Assembly: GCA_946552115.1 (NCBI GenBank)
Contig: CAMNRH010000005.1
Span: 1-64,000, forward strand
DNA length: 64,000 nucleotides
From: an uncultured Lachnospiraceae bacterium
Lineage (GTDB): Bacteria > Bacillota > Clostridia > Lachnospirales > Lachnospiraceae
Reading direction: 5' to 3'
Shown: positions 25,635 through 33,982 of the stretch, one piece after another
How the letters are laid out: the number at the start of each line of letters is the position of its first letter
Numbering within the stretch: the first letter of the stretch is position 1
The notes under the pieces: model-generated
The model's input: only the letters and a program-made list of their open reading frames with translations
Databases searched by the model: none
What the model was told of the DNA's origin: nothing
Position numbers and translations under genes: made by a program

Positions 25635-27140
25635 TTATCTCATCAGCTCTTTTAAATTTTCATATATCTTAAGATATTTCTGATAAGCCCCCTCATACAC
25701 CCCATGGTACTTTTCCTCCGGCTTATGAAAACGCTTATCCTGAACGGTCAGACTTACCGCCTCTTCAAAATCCCGGTACATCCCGATTCCTACTCCTGCC
25801 AAAATGGCGGCGCCCAGAGTCGTCGCCGTATCCGAGGACGGCACCGTAACCGGCTTCCCCGTAACGTCTGATTTTATCTGCGTCCACAGGATGGAATTCG
25901 CGGAGCCTCCCATTGCCTTTAAGATCTGGACATCCGCCCCTGCTTCCTTTGCCGTCTCCAGATTATGTCTCAGGGAAAATGCCACTCCCTCCATCGCCGA
26001 CCTGATAAAATGTCCCTTTGTCTTACTAAAATCCAGCCCGTAATAAACGCCCTTGGCATTCGGATTCCAGATAGGAGAACGCTCGCCTGCCATATAGGGA
26101 AGAAAAATCATTCCGTCGCAGCCGGCAGGAACTTTCTGCGCCGCCTCGTTAAATAATTCCAGCGGACTTTTTCCGGACCGCTTTCCCTCTTCCCTCTCAT
26201 AATCTGCAAATTCCCTTTGAAGCCATCTCATAACGCCTCCTCCTCCGGTAGTTCCGCCCTGAAGAAGCCAGCGCCCCGGGACGGCATGAAATCCTAAAAT
26301 CAATCTTTCATCCGCCTTATAGGTATCCATGCAAATACTCATTCCTCCGGCCTGTCCGCCCTGCTCCTGACATTCGCCCGGACGGATCACGCCCGCTCCC
26401 AGCGTCCCGCAGGCAGCGTCCAGACCGCCTGCCGCAACCGGAATTCCCTCGGCAAGGCCGCACTCCATCGCCGCCTTTTTTGTAACTCTTCCGACGATCT
26501 CATGACACGGGTAAAGCTTTGGCAGTATGGACATCGGAATCCCCAATTTCTCACTCATTTTTTCATCCCATGTCCCCGTATGCATGTCAAAGCAGTGAAG
26601 CCCGTATCCCTGGGACAAATCCTGAGACATCTCGCCCGTCAGCTTATACACAATATAGCTGTTCGACTGAAGAATCTTATCCGTCCTTTCATACATCTCC
26701 GGCATATTTCTCTGATACCAGATTATCTTTGCCGTTGTATAAGCCGGCTGCAGAGAATTGCCGGATAATTCAAAAATGCCGTCCGCACCGATTTTTTCAT
26801 TCAGCTCCCCGCAAATATCCGCCGCTCTCGTATCCATCCAAATCGGTGTATTAGTAAGCACCTCTCCGCCTTTATCCACTGCAATGGCGGACCAGCTTTG
26901 TCCGTCTATTCCGATTCCGGCAATCTCCCCCGGACCAATCTCTCCCTTTTTCAAGGCTTCCCGAACAGACAGACAGACCGCTTTCCACCATTCCTCCGGA
27001 TTTTGCTCCGCCCATCCCTCTTTCGGATAATATACGCTGTAATCTCCGCTTGCGCTTGCTTTCACCTGCCCGTGTCTGTCAAATACGGCAACCTTGCAGG
27101 CGCTTGTTCCTATATCAATTCCTAATAAATATGGTCTCAT
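25635..27140 (-). CDS. FGGY kinase, xylulokinase-like
   Basis: A 501-residue FGGY kinase: LLGIDIGTSACKVAVFD, GIGIDGQSWSAIAVD, PIWMDTRAADI, AAGGLDAACGTLGAG, LPYMAGERSPIWNPNAKGVYYG, KAMGGSANSILWTQIKSDVTG. The length and the motifs are xylulokinase-like, but pathway context (GatD, PfkB kinase, class II aldolase) suggests it may phosphorylate a free hexitol or ketose taken up without PTS. It starts right after the LacI regulator stop. Confidence 0.83.
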   Translation of the reverse strand: MRPYLLGIDIGTSACKVAVFDRHGQVKASASGDYSVYYPKEGWAEQNPEEWWKAVCLSVREALKKGEIGPGEIAGIGIDGQSWSAIAVDKGGEVLTNTPIWMDTRAADICGELNEKIGADGIFELSGNSLQPAYTTAKIIWYQRNMPEMYERTDKILQSNSYIVYKLTGEMSQDLSQGYGLHCFDMHTGTWDEKMSEKLGIPMSILPKLYPCHEIVGRVTKKAAMECGLAEGIPVAAGGLDAACGTLGAGVIRPGECQEQGGQAGGMSICMDTYKADERLILGFHAVPGRWLLQGGTTGGGGVMRWLQREFADYEREEGKRSGKSPLELFNEAAQKVPAGCDGMIFLPYMAGERSPIWNPNAKGVYYGLDFSKTKGHFIRSAMEGVAFSLRHNLETAKEAGADVQILKAMGGSANSILWTQIKSDVTGKPVTVPSSDTATTLGAAILAGVGIGMYRDFEEAVSLTVQDKRFHKPEEKYHGVYEGAYQKYLKIYENLKELMR

Positions 27141-27142
27141 CT

Positions 27143-28144
27143 CTACCTCTTCTTTATCGTCTTACCCTCAACAAAGCCTGTTTTCAGCTTCACGCTCACA
27201 GCGTCCCCGGACGGCTCCTCCTTAAGCCTCTTTAACATCAGCTCCGCCGCCCTGCGCCCGATTTCCTTTGTAGGCTGCGTTACAATACTAAGCCTCGGCA
27301 CGCACGCTCTTGCAAATTCCAGATTATCAAAACCGATAAACGACAGTCTCTCCGGTATTTTAACATCCATCTCATTCGCCTCGATAATCGCGCCCATCGT
27401 CATCTCATAATTCGATACAAGCACGGCCGTCATATCCGGATTCCTTTTAAGAAGTGCGCGAAAGCTTCCGGCTCCCCCGGCAATCGTATAATCACCGCGA
27501 ACAACCAGCTCTTTTTGCCGCACGATTCCCGCCTCATAAAACGCTTCGTTATATCCGGCCAGACGCTCCTCCGCCGTAAACATTTCCTCCGGCCCCGCAA
27601 TCATTCCTATCCTTTCATGTCCCGCACGAACCAGTCTTAACACCGCATCCTTTACCGCGCCCCGGTTGTCTACCAGCACACTGTCGCATTCGATATCCCT
27701 TAGCTTTCTGTCTATCAGTATGACCGGTTTCCTTTTCCTTGCAAACGCACGGAGATGTTTTCCGGAATTTCCCGACGGCATCAGGATTAACCCGTCAACC
27801 CGCCTTTTATCCAGAAATTCCACCGCTTCCATTTCTCTTTTTCCGTCCGTACGGCAATCGCAGACAATCGCCGCATATCCGTGGCTCCTTAAGAGGTCCT
27901 CCACCTCCGTAATAATTTCTGCACAAAAGATATTATTTAATTCGGGAATAATAATTCCTATAATTTTTGTTTTATTCGTTTTCAATCCCCGGGCCACCTC
28001 GTTTACCTCAAAATGAAGCTCCTTGATCGCGGCTTCAATTTTCACCCGGTTTTTTTCCCTTACATTTCCGCCGTTTAAATAAGAAGAAATCGTCGCCAGC
28101 CCAAGCCCTGTCTTTTTTGCAATATCCTTTATCGTCGCTGCCAC
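27143..28144 (-). CDS. LacI family regulator of the hexitol operon
   Basis: A 333-residue LacI-type regulator with GTG start after CAGGAG. HTH AATIKDIAKKTGLGLATISSYLNGG; sensor domain IIGIIIPELNNIFCAEIITEVE, DRKLRDIECDSVLVDN, RLSFIGFDNLEFARACVP. Paralog of the regulator at 13428. It is the second gene of the operon, between aldolase and kinase. A 20-base palindrome just after the operon promoter is its likely operator, giving negative self-control. Confidence 0.88.
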   Translation of the reverse strand: MAATIKDIAKKTGLGLATISSYLNGGNVREKNRVKIEAAIKELHFEVNEVARGLKTNKTKIIGIIIPELNNIFCAEIITEVEDLLRSHGYAAIVCDCRTDGKREMEAVEFLDKRRVDGLILMPSGNSGKHLRAFARKRKPVILIDRKLRDIECDSVLVDNRGAVKDAVLRLVRAGHERIGMIAGPEEMFTAEERLAGYNEAFYEAGIVRQKELVVRGDYTIAGGAGSFRALLKRNPDMTAVLVSNYEMTMGAIIEANEMDVKIPERLSFIGFDNLEFARACVPRLSIVTQPTKEIGRRAAELMLKRLKEEPSGDAVSVKLKTGFVEGKTIKKR

Positions 28145-28158
28145 AGCTTATCTCCTGC

Positions 28159-29010
28159 CTAATCTGCTTTTCCGTCGCATCCGCAAACCCTCATCCGTCC
28201 CTTAACCAGCTCCTTTACGCTTTCCATACCTGCGATACCGAGCTTCTTCGGATCAAAGGTTTCCGGCTTTTCCTCCAAAAGCTTCTTAACGGCAGCCGTA
28301 TAGGCAGCCCGAAGCTCCGTGGCAAAGTTTACCTTACATATTCCTCTTTGTACGCATTCCTTTACATCCTCATCCGTAAGACCGGACGCGCCGTGCAGCA
28401 CAAGCGGCACAGACACAGCTTTTCTAATCTCCGATACCCTCTCCTTATCAAGCACAGGCGTTCCTACATAGAACCCGTGCGCCGTTCCGATCGCAATCGC
28501 AAGAGAAGAAATCCCTGTTCTTTCCGCAAATATCCTTGCCTCCCCGGGGTCGGTATTTGTATCCGCATCTGCTACTAAATCGTCCTCTTTTCCCCCGACC
28601 TTTCCAAGCTCCGCCTCTACCGGAATACCAAGCGGCTTTGCCTTTTCCACCACTCTCTTACTAACCTCGATATTGTCCTCGAAGCTCTCACCGGAGCCGT
28701 CAATCATAACTGAGGTATAGCCCGCAGTCATTGCATCCAAAGCAAGCTCATAGCTGCTTCCGTGATCCAGGTGAAGACACACCGGAACCGACGCTTTCTT
28801 CGCCTCCGCAGTCACGATTGCCGCGTAGGTCTCCAAAGTCCCATACTTAATTGTTGACGGCGTTGTCTGCAGCATAACCGGGGCCTTAAGCTCTTCTGCC
28901 GCCGCGATAACCGCTTTCACCATCTCCATGTTTTCCACGTTAAATGCCCCTACTGCGTATCCGCCTTTCTGAGCGTCTAAAAGCATTTTTTCTGATGTCA
29001 CTAATGGCAT
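28159..29010 (-). CDS. Class II fructose/tagatose-bisphosphate aldolase (GatY/KbaY/FbaA type)
   Basis: A 283-residue zinc aldolase. The start is the ATG of MPLVTSEKMLLDAQ behind AGGAGG; upstream Mets lie in the operator. Motifs: GYAVGAFNVENMEMV, VCLHLDHGSSYELALDA (zinc His and catalytic Asp), PVEAELGKVGGKEDDL, AIAIGTAHGFYVG, PLVLHGASGLTDEDV. First gene of the hexitol operon. Together with GatD and the PfkB kinase it likely cleaves tagatose-1,6-bisphosphate to glyceraldehyde-3-phosphate and DHAP. Confidence 0.88.
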   Translation of the reverse strand: MPLVTSEKMLLDAQKGGYAVGAFNVENMEMVKAVIAAAEELKAPVMLQTTPSTIKYGTLETYAAIVTAEAKKASVPVCLHLDHGSSYELALDAMTAGYTSVMIDGSGESFEDNIEVSKRVVEKAKPLGIPVEAELGKVGGKEDDLVADADTNTDPGEARIFAERTGISSLAIAIGTAHGFYVGTPVLDKERVSEIRKAVSVPLVLHGASGLTDEDVKECVQRGICKVNFATELRAAYTAAVKKLLEEKPETFDPKKLGIAGMESVKELVKGRMRVCGCDGKAD

Positions 29011-29032
29011 AATCTTTTCCTCCTGATTTGTC

Positions 29033-29052
29033 AAACCGAAACGTTTCGGTTT
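29033..29052. promoter_or_regulatory. LacI-type operator of the hexitol operon
   Basis: AAACCGAAACGTTTCGGTTT, a perfect 20-base palindrome, positioned just downstream of the -10 box, where bound repressor blocks initiation. Confidence 0.82.
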
Positions 29053-29065
29053 TGTTCTTGTATTT

Positions 29066-29094
29066 ATCCTAATACAGATTTGGCAAAATGTCAA
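29066..29094 (-). promoter_or_regulatory. Promoter of the hexitol operon
   Basis: On the minus strand TTGACA (29089-29094), 17-base spacer, TAGGAT (29066-29071). Confidence 0.75.
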
Positions 29095-29097
29095 TAT

Positions 29098-29149
29098 AAA
29101 AAAGAGCTTATCTGAATTTCCTTTCCGAAATTCAAAGAAGCTCCTTTTT
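29098..29149 (-). terminator. Terminator of the main BMC operon
   Basis: Read on the minus strand, AAAAAGGAGCTT ... AAGCTCTTTTTT with an inner GAATTTC/GAAATTC stem forms a long hairpin ending in six T, 9 bases after the stop of the PduQ-like gene. It isolates the BMC transcript from the hexitol promoter immediately downstream. Confidence 0.8.
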
Positions 29150-29157
29150 GTCTCCTG

Positions 29158-30303
29158 TTACCACAAATTTTTATACATCTGGACGACATCCGCCTTTGTC
29201 GCCTTTCTCGGATTCGTCGCCGTACAGCCGTCCGCCAGAGCCGCGTCTGCCATCACATCTAATTTACTTAAATACTCTTCCTCAGTAATTGTCCCCATCT
29301 GGGAAACAGACAACGGAATATCCATTTCTTTCAGCATGAACTGCACCCAGTTCACAAGAGACCGAACCGTCATAATTTTATTATAGCTGCTAAGTCCCAG
29401 TATCTGCGCAATTGTTGAATATTTCTTTACCGCCGGCAAATATTCCTTCCGGCTCTTGCTGTGCTTATTAATATCACTGTTAAACTCTATCACATGGGGC
29501 AGAAGCATTGCATTTGCCCGGCCATGAGGAATATGAAACATCGCGCCCAGCTGGTGCGCCATTCCATGATTCAGCCCCAGCGACGCAGAATTAAATGCAA
29601 GACCTGCCAGGCAGGAGGCCACATGCATCTTCTGTCTCGCATGGGTGTCATTTCCGTCCAGATACGCCCGGAGCAAAAACACTCCGCAAATCTCAATTGA
29701 TTTTTCCGCCAGCGCTGTCGCAAACTCATTCCGCTCCGTGCTGACGCAGGCCTCAATTGCATGTGTGAGTACGTCCATTCCGGTATCTGCCGTAATCGCG
29801 GGCGGAACACTCCTTACAAGCTCTGCATCCAGTATTGTTTCCTCCGGTGTAAGTGAGGGAGAAACAAGGGGATACTTCCGTTCCGCTTCCCTGTCTGAAA
29901 CTACCGCGAATGAAGTAACCTCCGAACCTGTCCCGCTTGTCGTCGGAATCGCAATCAGGCCGACCTCGCCGTAATTCTCCACCTTAAGGGCAAATTCCCG
30001 GATTGATTTGGACGAATCAATCGCCGAACCTCCCCCAACCGCGACAATGGCCTCCGGTCTGTAGGAAAGCATCTTCCTTACACCCTCGCTGATCTTACTT
30101 ATGGGAGGATCCGGAACGACATCCTGAAAAATATCAAACATGACGCCGCCTTTTTTCAGCGGTCCGGTAATCATATCAATCATCCCGCTCTGCACGACAA
30201 AAGGGTCTGTAATGATTAATACCTTTTTATACGGTATCTCTGTCAGACGCTTAAGCGCCTGATCTCCAAAATATATCTTTGTCTTAATCTCAAACTTTTT
30301 CAT
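29158..30303 (-). CDS. Iron-containing alcohol dehydrogenase, PduQ-like
   Basis: A 381-residue group III dehydrogenase: NAD site VAVGGGSAIDSSK, IPTTSGTGSEVTSFAVV, and the metal-binding HAIEACVST, LNHGMAHQLGAMFHIPHGRANA. In propanediol compartments PduQ reduces propionaldehyde to propanol and recycles NAD+. There is no extra N- or C-terminal encapsulation helix, unlike the other compartment enzymes here. FucO-type lactaldehyde reductase activity is an alternative. Last gene of the main BMC operon. Confidence 0.87.
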   Translation of the reverse strand: MKKFEIKTKIYFGDQALKRLTEIPYKKVLIITDPFVVQSGMIDMITGPLKKGGVMFDIFQDVVPDPPISKISEGVRKMLSYRPEAIVAVGGGSAIDSSKSIREFALKVENYGEVGLIAIPTTSGTGSEVTSFAVVSDREAERKYPLVSPSLTPEETILDAELVRSVPPAITADTGMDVLTHAIEACVSTERNEFATALAEKSIEICGVFLLRAYLDGNDTHARQKMHVASCLAGLAFNSASLGLNHGMAHQLGAMFHIPHGRANAMLLPHVIEFNSDINKHSKSRKEYLPAVKKYSTIAQILGLSSYNKIMTVRSLVNWVQFMLKEMDIPLSVSQMGTITEEEYLSKLDVMADAALADGCTATNPRKATKADVVQMYKNLW

Positions 30304-30315
30304 GTGCGTCTTCCT

Positions 30316-31083
30316 CTACTGCGGATATATGCATGCAATCCCCTGTTCGTCAAAAAAGCCAAGCCATTCCTCAGACGGCTTTTTATCCGTCACCACTGTG
30401 GTGATGTCAGAAAAATTCCCAATCTTTGTAAATGCGGTTTTTCCGAACTTTGAGTAATCTACCGCCAATATTCTTTCCTTTGCCGCATACAGCATCGTTC
30501 TCTTGTTCGCCGCATGCAGCTCGTCGGTATCAAAAAAGCCTTCCTCTTTCCAAACTGCTTTCGCGGAAATAATCGCCTTATCCACACGGTAAGACTTAAG
30601 CATTCTTTCCGTCTGAGGCCCGACCAGCGCAAGACCGCTCTCTTTCAGAATCCCCCCGGTAGATAAGACCGTCCAGTCTGACAGCATATTCGCTGTTTCA
30701 ACTATAATTTCAACGGAATTTGTAATCAACGTGAGATTTTTTTTCTCTTTCAGCTGCTTTACAATCGCTACGGCGGTAGAACTGGCGTCTAAAATAAGTC
30801 TCTCTCCGTCCTCTACCATTCCGGTTATCATATCTGCAATTTTCTGCTTCTCCACCACATTCCAGTTTTTCCGGACATTAAAGGGAAAATCCAGATTTGC
30901 ATTCTCATTTATGACGGCTCCTCCATAGCTCTTTATGGCGAAACCGTCATTTTCCAGTTTTTCTAAATCTCTTCTGATTGTTTCCTCTGATACGTCATAA
31001 ATTTGGCTGAGTTCACTAACAACGACTCTTTTTTCGGCCTGTAATTTTTCCAGTATAGCATTTCGTCTTTCAATTGCAAGCAT
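30316..31083 (-). CDS. DeoR/GlpR family regulator of the BMC locus
   Basis: A 255-residue DeoR-type repressor: N-terminal HTH (RRNAILEKLQAEKRVVVSELSQIYDVSEETIRRDLEKLE) and a DeoR C-terminal sugar-phosphate sensor domain (LILDASSTAVAIVKQL, LTLITNSVEIIVE, STGGILKESGLALVGPQTE). It is embedded between the PduT-like and PduQ-like genes with spacings of 20 and 12 bases, so it is expressed with the compartment. Fuculose-1-phosphate is the expected effector. TTGTTGTTTT repeats near both BMC promoters are candidate binding sites. Confidence 0.87.
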   Translation of the reverse strand: MLAIERRNAILEKLQAEKRVVVSELSQIYDVSEETIRRDLEKLENDGFAIKSYGGAVINENANLDFPFNVRKNWNVVEKQKIADMITGMVEDGERLILDASSTAVAIVKQLKEKKNLTLITNSVEIIVETANMLSDWTVLSTGGILKESGLALVGPQTERMLKSYRVDKAIISAKAVWKEEGFFDTDELHAANKRTMLYAAKERILAVDYSKFGKTAFTKIGNFSDITTVVTDKKPSEEWLGFFDEQGIACIYPQ

Positions 31084-31103
31084 CCTCTACCTCCATTTTC
31101 CAT

Positions 31104-31652
31104 TTACAGAATGGCCTGACGAATCTGTTCATCCGGACTTGCGATAACGGATGAATCCAGATACATCCCTTCTGACGCGGCGGCCTCTTTCGCCCGTTCA
31201 ATCGCCGCCTCAACCGCCGCTACCTCTCCTGTCAGGAACAGATACGATTTTCCGCACATTCCCCTTGCCAGACGAAGCTCAATTAAATCCACAATTGCAG
31301 TTTTCGCGGCTTCATCCGCCGCCACAATGATGGACGCCGCATCATAGGTTTCAATAATTCCCAATGCCGCCACCTCTTCGATTTTTGTCGCTCCGTAAAT
31401 CGCCGGGAAAATCGCCTCATGTGGATTACCCAAAACAAAGCTCCCGATCAGCTGGCTGCCATGCTGCACCTTTGCATTTTTAACGGCGGCGTCTACTGCA
31501 CTTAAATCTCCCGTAATAATTACAATATATTTTCCGGGACACACTGTCTGCGCTTCAATGATTTTAACGTCGGAGGTCTTTACCATTGCATCTGCCGCTA
31601 CTACGCCGGCGGATACCGTTTTATATTCTACCATTCCAATTGCTTTGCTCAT
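31104..31652 (-). CDS. pduT: Tandem-BMC shell protein, PduT-like, with Fe-S Cys
   Basis: A 182-residue protein with two BMC domains (residues about 3-90 and 95-182), forming a pseudo-hexameric trimer. It matches Salmonella PduT in MSKAIGMVEY, QTVCPGKY, ALGIIETYDAASIIVAADEAAK and SVIASPDEQI. Cys38 corresponds exactly to PduT Cys38, which holds a 4Fe-4S cluster on the threefold pore. It follows the PduS-like gene by 18 bases, as in pdu operons; the pair should pass electrons across the shell. Confidence 0.9.
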   Translation of the reverse strand: MSKAIGMVEYKTVSAGVVAADAMVKTSDVKIIEAQTVCPGKYIVIITGDLSAVDAAVKNAKVQHGSQLIGSFVLGNPHEAIFPAIYGATKIEEVAALGIIETYDAASIIVAADEAAKTAIVDLIELRLARGMCGKSYLFLTGEVAAVEAAIERAKEAAASEGMYLDSSVIASPDEQIRQAIL

Positions 31653-31670
31653 TTTACGTGTACGTCCTTT

Positions 31671-32996
31671 CTATCTCTCTATTACAATGAATTTATCAGA
31701 CACCTCAGTTATTTTACCGTTAATCGATGCATGAATTCCAACGCTTAAGCCCTTGCCCGGCTGCGCAATCATCTGACCGGCTTCTACCGTATCCCCCGGT
31801 TTTACAATCGCTGCCGCCGGAGCCCCGATATGCTGGCTTAGCATAATTCTAACCTTTTTCACATCCGCTGTCTCATCCTGTAACGGAGCTTCCTTATCAT
31901 ACCTCGTCAAATCCAATCTCGCCATCAGGCGCTCCATAGGAACTTTCCTGTATTCCCTCTCTGGTCCGACGGGCTTCGGTACTACGCCCTGCGGCGGTTT
32001 TATGCCGTGTGCCCTTAACCCCAGCTTATAGTCTGCCATCAGGCTTCTCGGCGACAGGCTCTGCATGCAGGAGTACATCTCACACAGACCGCAGGAGGAA
32101 CAGAACATCGTATTCAAAAATACATCCGGCTCCTGCATATCCTTACACGTTGCAGCTCTCATAAATTTATGCGGTTCAATCGGATGGCCGAGACGGTTTC
32201 TCGGGCATAAATCCGTACACATTGTACACTGGCAGCAGGATGCTGCCGCTCGTTTCAAATCAATGGACGCTTTTCTGTTCTTCTTCTGAATAATGAGGTG
32301 ATTCTCCGGAAGAACCAAAATTGCATTTGTCGTTTTCGTAACCGGCTGCACGCCTGCGCCGATATTTCCCATCATAGGCCCGCCTATAAAATACACGGGA
32401 TTTTTTGTCGTAACGCCGCCCGCCATTGACACGACCTCTTCAATCGGCGTACCAATCGGAACACGCACCGTTACGGGGTGATTCACCTCCGCCACTACGG
32501 AAACAAGCTTATCCACAACAGGCGTGTCCGCTTTTATCGCCCGGTATGCATTATAAACCGTCTCCACATTGAACACCGCGACTCCGCTTTCAATCGGAAG
32601 CCCTCCTGGCTTTACGACCTTGCCTGTCACCTCATAGATCAAAACCACTTCATCACCTGCCGGATATACCTCGTCCAGCAGGCCCAGTCTTACGCCTTTA
32701 TAGTCCCCGATACAGTTATTCAGCGCCTCAATCGTCTTTTTGTATGCTTTTTTGATACCGATGACAATATCCTTTGCTCCAACCGTCTGGCCAATCATAT
32801 GGAAAGTTTCTACAATCTCACGCGCGTATTTCTCTAACAGCTGTCTATGTAATCTTAATAGCGGCTCGCACTCTGCACAATTTAAAATAATTGTCTCCGC
32901 ACGCTCATCTAATTTTGCATAAGTCGGAAATCCTGCGCCTCCCGCGCCGACAATCCCGCTCTGCTGCAGGATACTGCTTAATTTTTTCATTTCCAT
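31671..32996 (-). CDS. pduS: PduS-like Fe-S flavoprotein (RnfC-related)
   Basis: A 441-residue relative of PduS/RnfC. N-terminal Gly-rich loop GIVGAGGAGFPTYAKL (flavin/NADH region), then two ferredoxin-type clusters: Cys254-x2-Cys257-x2-Cys260-x3-Cys264 and Cys299-x2-Cys302-x2-Cys305-x4-Cys310, and a C-terminal lipoyl-like barrel (IVKPGDTVEAGQMIAQPG). In B12-dependent compartments PduS reduces cobalamin. Here the diol dehydratase is a glycyl radical enzyme, so electrons must go elsewhere, plausibly to its activating enzyme or out through PduT. Confidence 0.9.
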   Translation of the reverse strand: MEMKKLSSILQQSGIVGAGGAGFPTYAKLDERAETIILNCAECEPLLRLHRQLLEKYAREIVETFHMIGQTVGAKDIVIGIKKAYKKTIEALNNCIGDYKGVRLGLLDEVYPAGDEVVLIYEVTGKVVKPGGLPIESGVAVFNVETVYNAYRAIKADTPVVDKLVSVVAEVNHPVTVRVPIGTPIEEVVSMAGGVTTKNPVYFIGGPMMGNIGAGVQPVTKTTNAILVLPENHLIIQKKNRKASIDLKRAAASCCQCTMCTDLCPRNRLGHPIEPHKFMRAATCKDMQEPDVFLNTMFCSSCGLCEMYSCMQSLSPRSLMADYKLGLRAHGIKPPQGVVPKPVGPEREYRKVPMERLMARLDLTRYDKEAPLQDETADVKKVRIMLSQHIGAPAAAIVKPGDTVEAGQMIAQPGKGLSVGIHASINGKITEVSDKFIVIER

Positions 32997-33005
32997 AAAT
33001 GTTCA

Positions 33006-33272
33006 CTACTCCAGTCCTGTTCCATCATCAATAATACCAATAATTGCCGCATCTACGGGTGCGTCTGGCATGACGCACCCTTTTCTGGCGGCGCTTCCCT
33101 GCGCAACAAGAACATAATCCCCAATCCCTGCGCCGATATTGTCAATCGCCACTAATTGCCCGGCTCCTTCTTTCATATGCTCTACGATTTCTACAATCAT
33201 AAATTTATTACCGACTAATTTGTCGTGCTTCCTTGTGGAAACGATACTTCCGACAACCTTACCTGCGAGCAT
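33006..33272 (-). CDS. BMC vertex protein (EutN/CcmL/PduN, BMC-P)
   Basis: An 88-residue pentamer-forming vertex protein: MLAGKVVGSIVSTRKHDKL, LVAIDNIGAGIGDYVLVAQGSAAR and APVDAAIIGIIDD are the typical EutN/CcmL strands. It caps the corners of the polyhedral shell. This is the only BMC-P gene in the window. Confidence 0.94.
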   Translation of the reverse strand: MLAGKVVGSIVSTRKHDKLVGNKFMIVEIVEHMKEGAGQLVAIDNIGAGIGDYVLVAQGSAARKGCVMPDAPVDAAIIGIIDDGTGLE

Positions 33273-33305
33273 AATTTACCTCCAATTTGTCCTGCGATTT
33301 CCGTA

Positions 33306-33950
33306 CTATTTTATAATCGTTACTGTCTGCCCGGTTGCTATCTTCGCTGCATTTGCCTCATCGGTATCAATATGCATCTCCAGAGTAAAGCTTTCGTCTA
33401 CCCGAATCTGTACATGATTGAACACGGTACCTCTTTCGTTATCCGCTTTTACGGAAACGGTCTGTCCGTCTGAAACTCCCGCAGCCATCGCATCTTTCGG
33501 AGCCATATGGATATGCCTCTTTGCAATAATACAGCCTTCCTCCAGGTAAATAACTCCTTTCGGACCGACAACTGCAATCGGTGCGGAGCCTTTAATATTT
33601 CCCGACTCTCTGATTGGCGCTTTCACTCCCAGCCTGATGGCGTCCGTAGCAGAGATTTCCACCTGAGATTTACTCCTTACAGGGCCTAAGATTCTGACAT
33701 TCTCAATTGCTCTCAGCTTAAGCCCCACAATCGTCACCTGCTCATTGGAGGCAAACTGTCCTCCCATGAGCTCTTTTTTCTTTGTAAGCCGGTAGCCTTT
33801 TCCGAACAGAGCCTCCACATGCTCCTGCGTCAGATGAATATGTCTTGCAGACACCCCAATCGGAACTACAAATCCATGATTCTGCTCCGCCTTGCTCTCA
33901 AGCGCTTCCATTACCATTCTGGCAATTAATTCTACATTTTGATTATCCAT
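33306..33950 (-). CDS. pduL: Phosphate propanoyltransferase
   Basis: A 214-residue PduL: propionyl-CoA plus phosphate to propionyl-phosphate and CoA, regenerating CoA inside the compartment. Zinc-binding His motifs GVSARHIHLTQEH and AKRHIHMAPKDA; ASNEQVTIVG and GTVFNHVQIRV are also typical. The start is put at MDNQNVELIARMVM; an earlier ATG sits on the ribosome site. Residues 4-19 form an amphipathic helix and linker, an N-terminal encapsulation peptide. Confidence 0.93.
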   Translation of the reverse strand: MDNQNVELIARMVMEALESKAEQNHGFVVPIGVSARHIHLTQEHVEALFGKGYRLTKKKELMGGQFASNEQVTIVGLKLRAIENVRILGPVRSKSQVEISATDAIRLGVKAPIRESGNIKGSAPIAVVGPKGVIYLEEGCIIAKRHIHMAPKDAMAAGVSDGQTVSVKADNERGTVFNHVQIRVDESFTLEMHIDTDEANAAKIATGQTVTIIK

Positions 33951-33982
33951 ATATAGTCCCATCCTTCATCACATTGTATTGA

